From: Micropterix aruncella
Taxonomy: Eukaryota; Arthropoda; Insecta; Lepidoptera; Micropterigidae
Assembly: GCA_944548615.1 (NCBI GenBank)
Contig: OX155978.1
Location: 2,773,595 to 2,837,594 of the forward strand
Direction: 5' to 3'
DNA: 64,000 nt
Shown: positions 63,653-64,000 of the stretch, in pieces
How positions within the stretch are numbered: position 1 is the first letter of the stretch
Layout: every line of letters begins with the position of its first letter
Notes under the pieces: generated by a model
Told to the model about the DNA's origin: nothing
Database searches by the model: none
What the model saw: the letters and a program-made list of their open reading frames with translations, nothing else
Program-made: the position numbers and the translations under genes

Positions 63653-63739
63653 GTCACCACAGCTCCCAAGACAATGTCACCAGTACTCCCTTAGACAAAA
63701 AGTCGAGGAAGTCATCGTCTACTATGGCCTTCATTCAAG
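63653..63739 (+). CDS. RhoGEF2: RhoGEF2 exon 16: linker after C1
   Basis: The acceptor is ATTGTTACAG and the donor CAAG|GTAAGC; 87 bp, phase 1 in and out: GHHSSQDNVTSTPLDKKS, RKSSSTMAFIQ. Ser/Lys-rich with RKSSS, a possible basophilic kinase site. It leads toward the DH-PH exchange module, which lies beyond the window. Confidence 0.88.
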
Positions 63740-64000
63740 GTAAGCATATTTATTATTTATGATCTTGAATTATTCCACATTTATTTAGAAAAATAATATT
63801 TTGAAATGTGTTCCTTCATTTTAACCCATACAGTCACGCAGATAAAGAGGGTGGTTTTTTGTGTGTAATTCCCGTTTGTCTGTGATTCTTACAAACGTCA
63901 ATGTTCGTCTCAACAGTACATCTCGTGCTGTTTGTTTTCGATGTCAAAATGACTGGATGACAGTTGGGAACTTTTTTATCCATATTCTATTTTATTATTG
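63740..64000. other. intron 16, start
   Basis: No exon before the window ends. Confidence 0.5.

Overview
This is an AT-rich eukaryotic window. It carries 16 internal exons of one large plus-strand gene, and its introns are packed with nested transposable elements. The repeat set (TTAA-targeted piggyBac-like non-autonomous elements, mariner, PIF/Harbinger, Helitron-like, several LINE clades, a tRNA-derived SINE) and the genes present point to an insect. The wingless-like exon and some repeats look lepidopteran to me, but I cannot fix the order from sequence alone.

Host gene. Sixteen GT-AG exons between 11804 and 63739 join in one open frame of about 636 codons. They encode the middle of a PDZ-RhoGEF/LARG-type Rho guanine-nucleotide exchange factor, the orthologue of Drosophila RhoGEF2. 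In order they give a charged coiled-coil-like segment, a Ser/Pro-rich linker, the RGS-like (LH/RGSL) domain over exons 8-12, a basic linker, and a complete C1 zinc finger split over exons 14-15, followed by a His-rich tract. The PDZ end would lie upstream of the window and the DH-PH catalytic end downstream, so 1-11803 is probably intron. Antisense inside intron 5 (27854-28115) is a single exon that reads as Wnt1/wingless, with both splice sites kept but a one-base frameshift.

Repeats. (1) RLE-1, a non-LTR retrotransposon with a C-terminal restriction-like endonuclease, has about 13 copies; the longest is 50019-51877. (2) Six TTAACCC...GGGTTAA families (PB-a to PB-f) are piggyBac-like and mostly non-coding. 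(3) RP-650 is an unclassified family of about 600-700 bp whose insertions are flanked by 11-15 bp direct repeats. (4) Other LINE ends carry RT or RNase H fragments (LINE-A to LINE-H, an RNase H LINE, RTE). (5) Foldback MITEs, a Harbinger element, a mariner with three insertions in it, Helitron-like elements and a SINE complete the set.

Layout: 1-11.8 kb repeat-filled intron; 11.8-19 kb exons 1-4; 19-29.8 kb nested repeats with exon 5 and the Wnt1-like exon; 29.8-46.6 kb exons 6-12 (RGS domain); 46.6-58.7 kb exon 13 and large nested repeats; 58.7-64 kb exons 14-16 (C1) and the mariner composite. I see no bacterial-style operon, CRISPR array or defence system. The most unusual signals are the broken Wnt1 exon, the RP-650 family, and several insertions whose histories can be read directly from the sequence.
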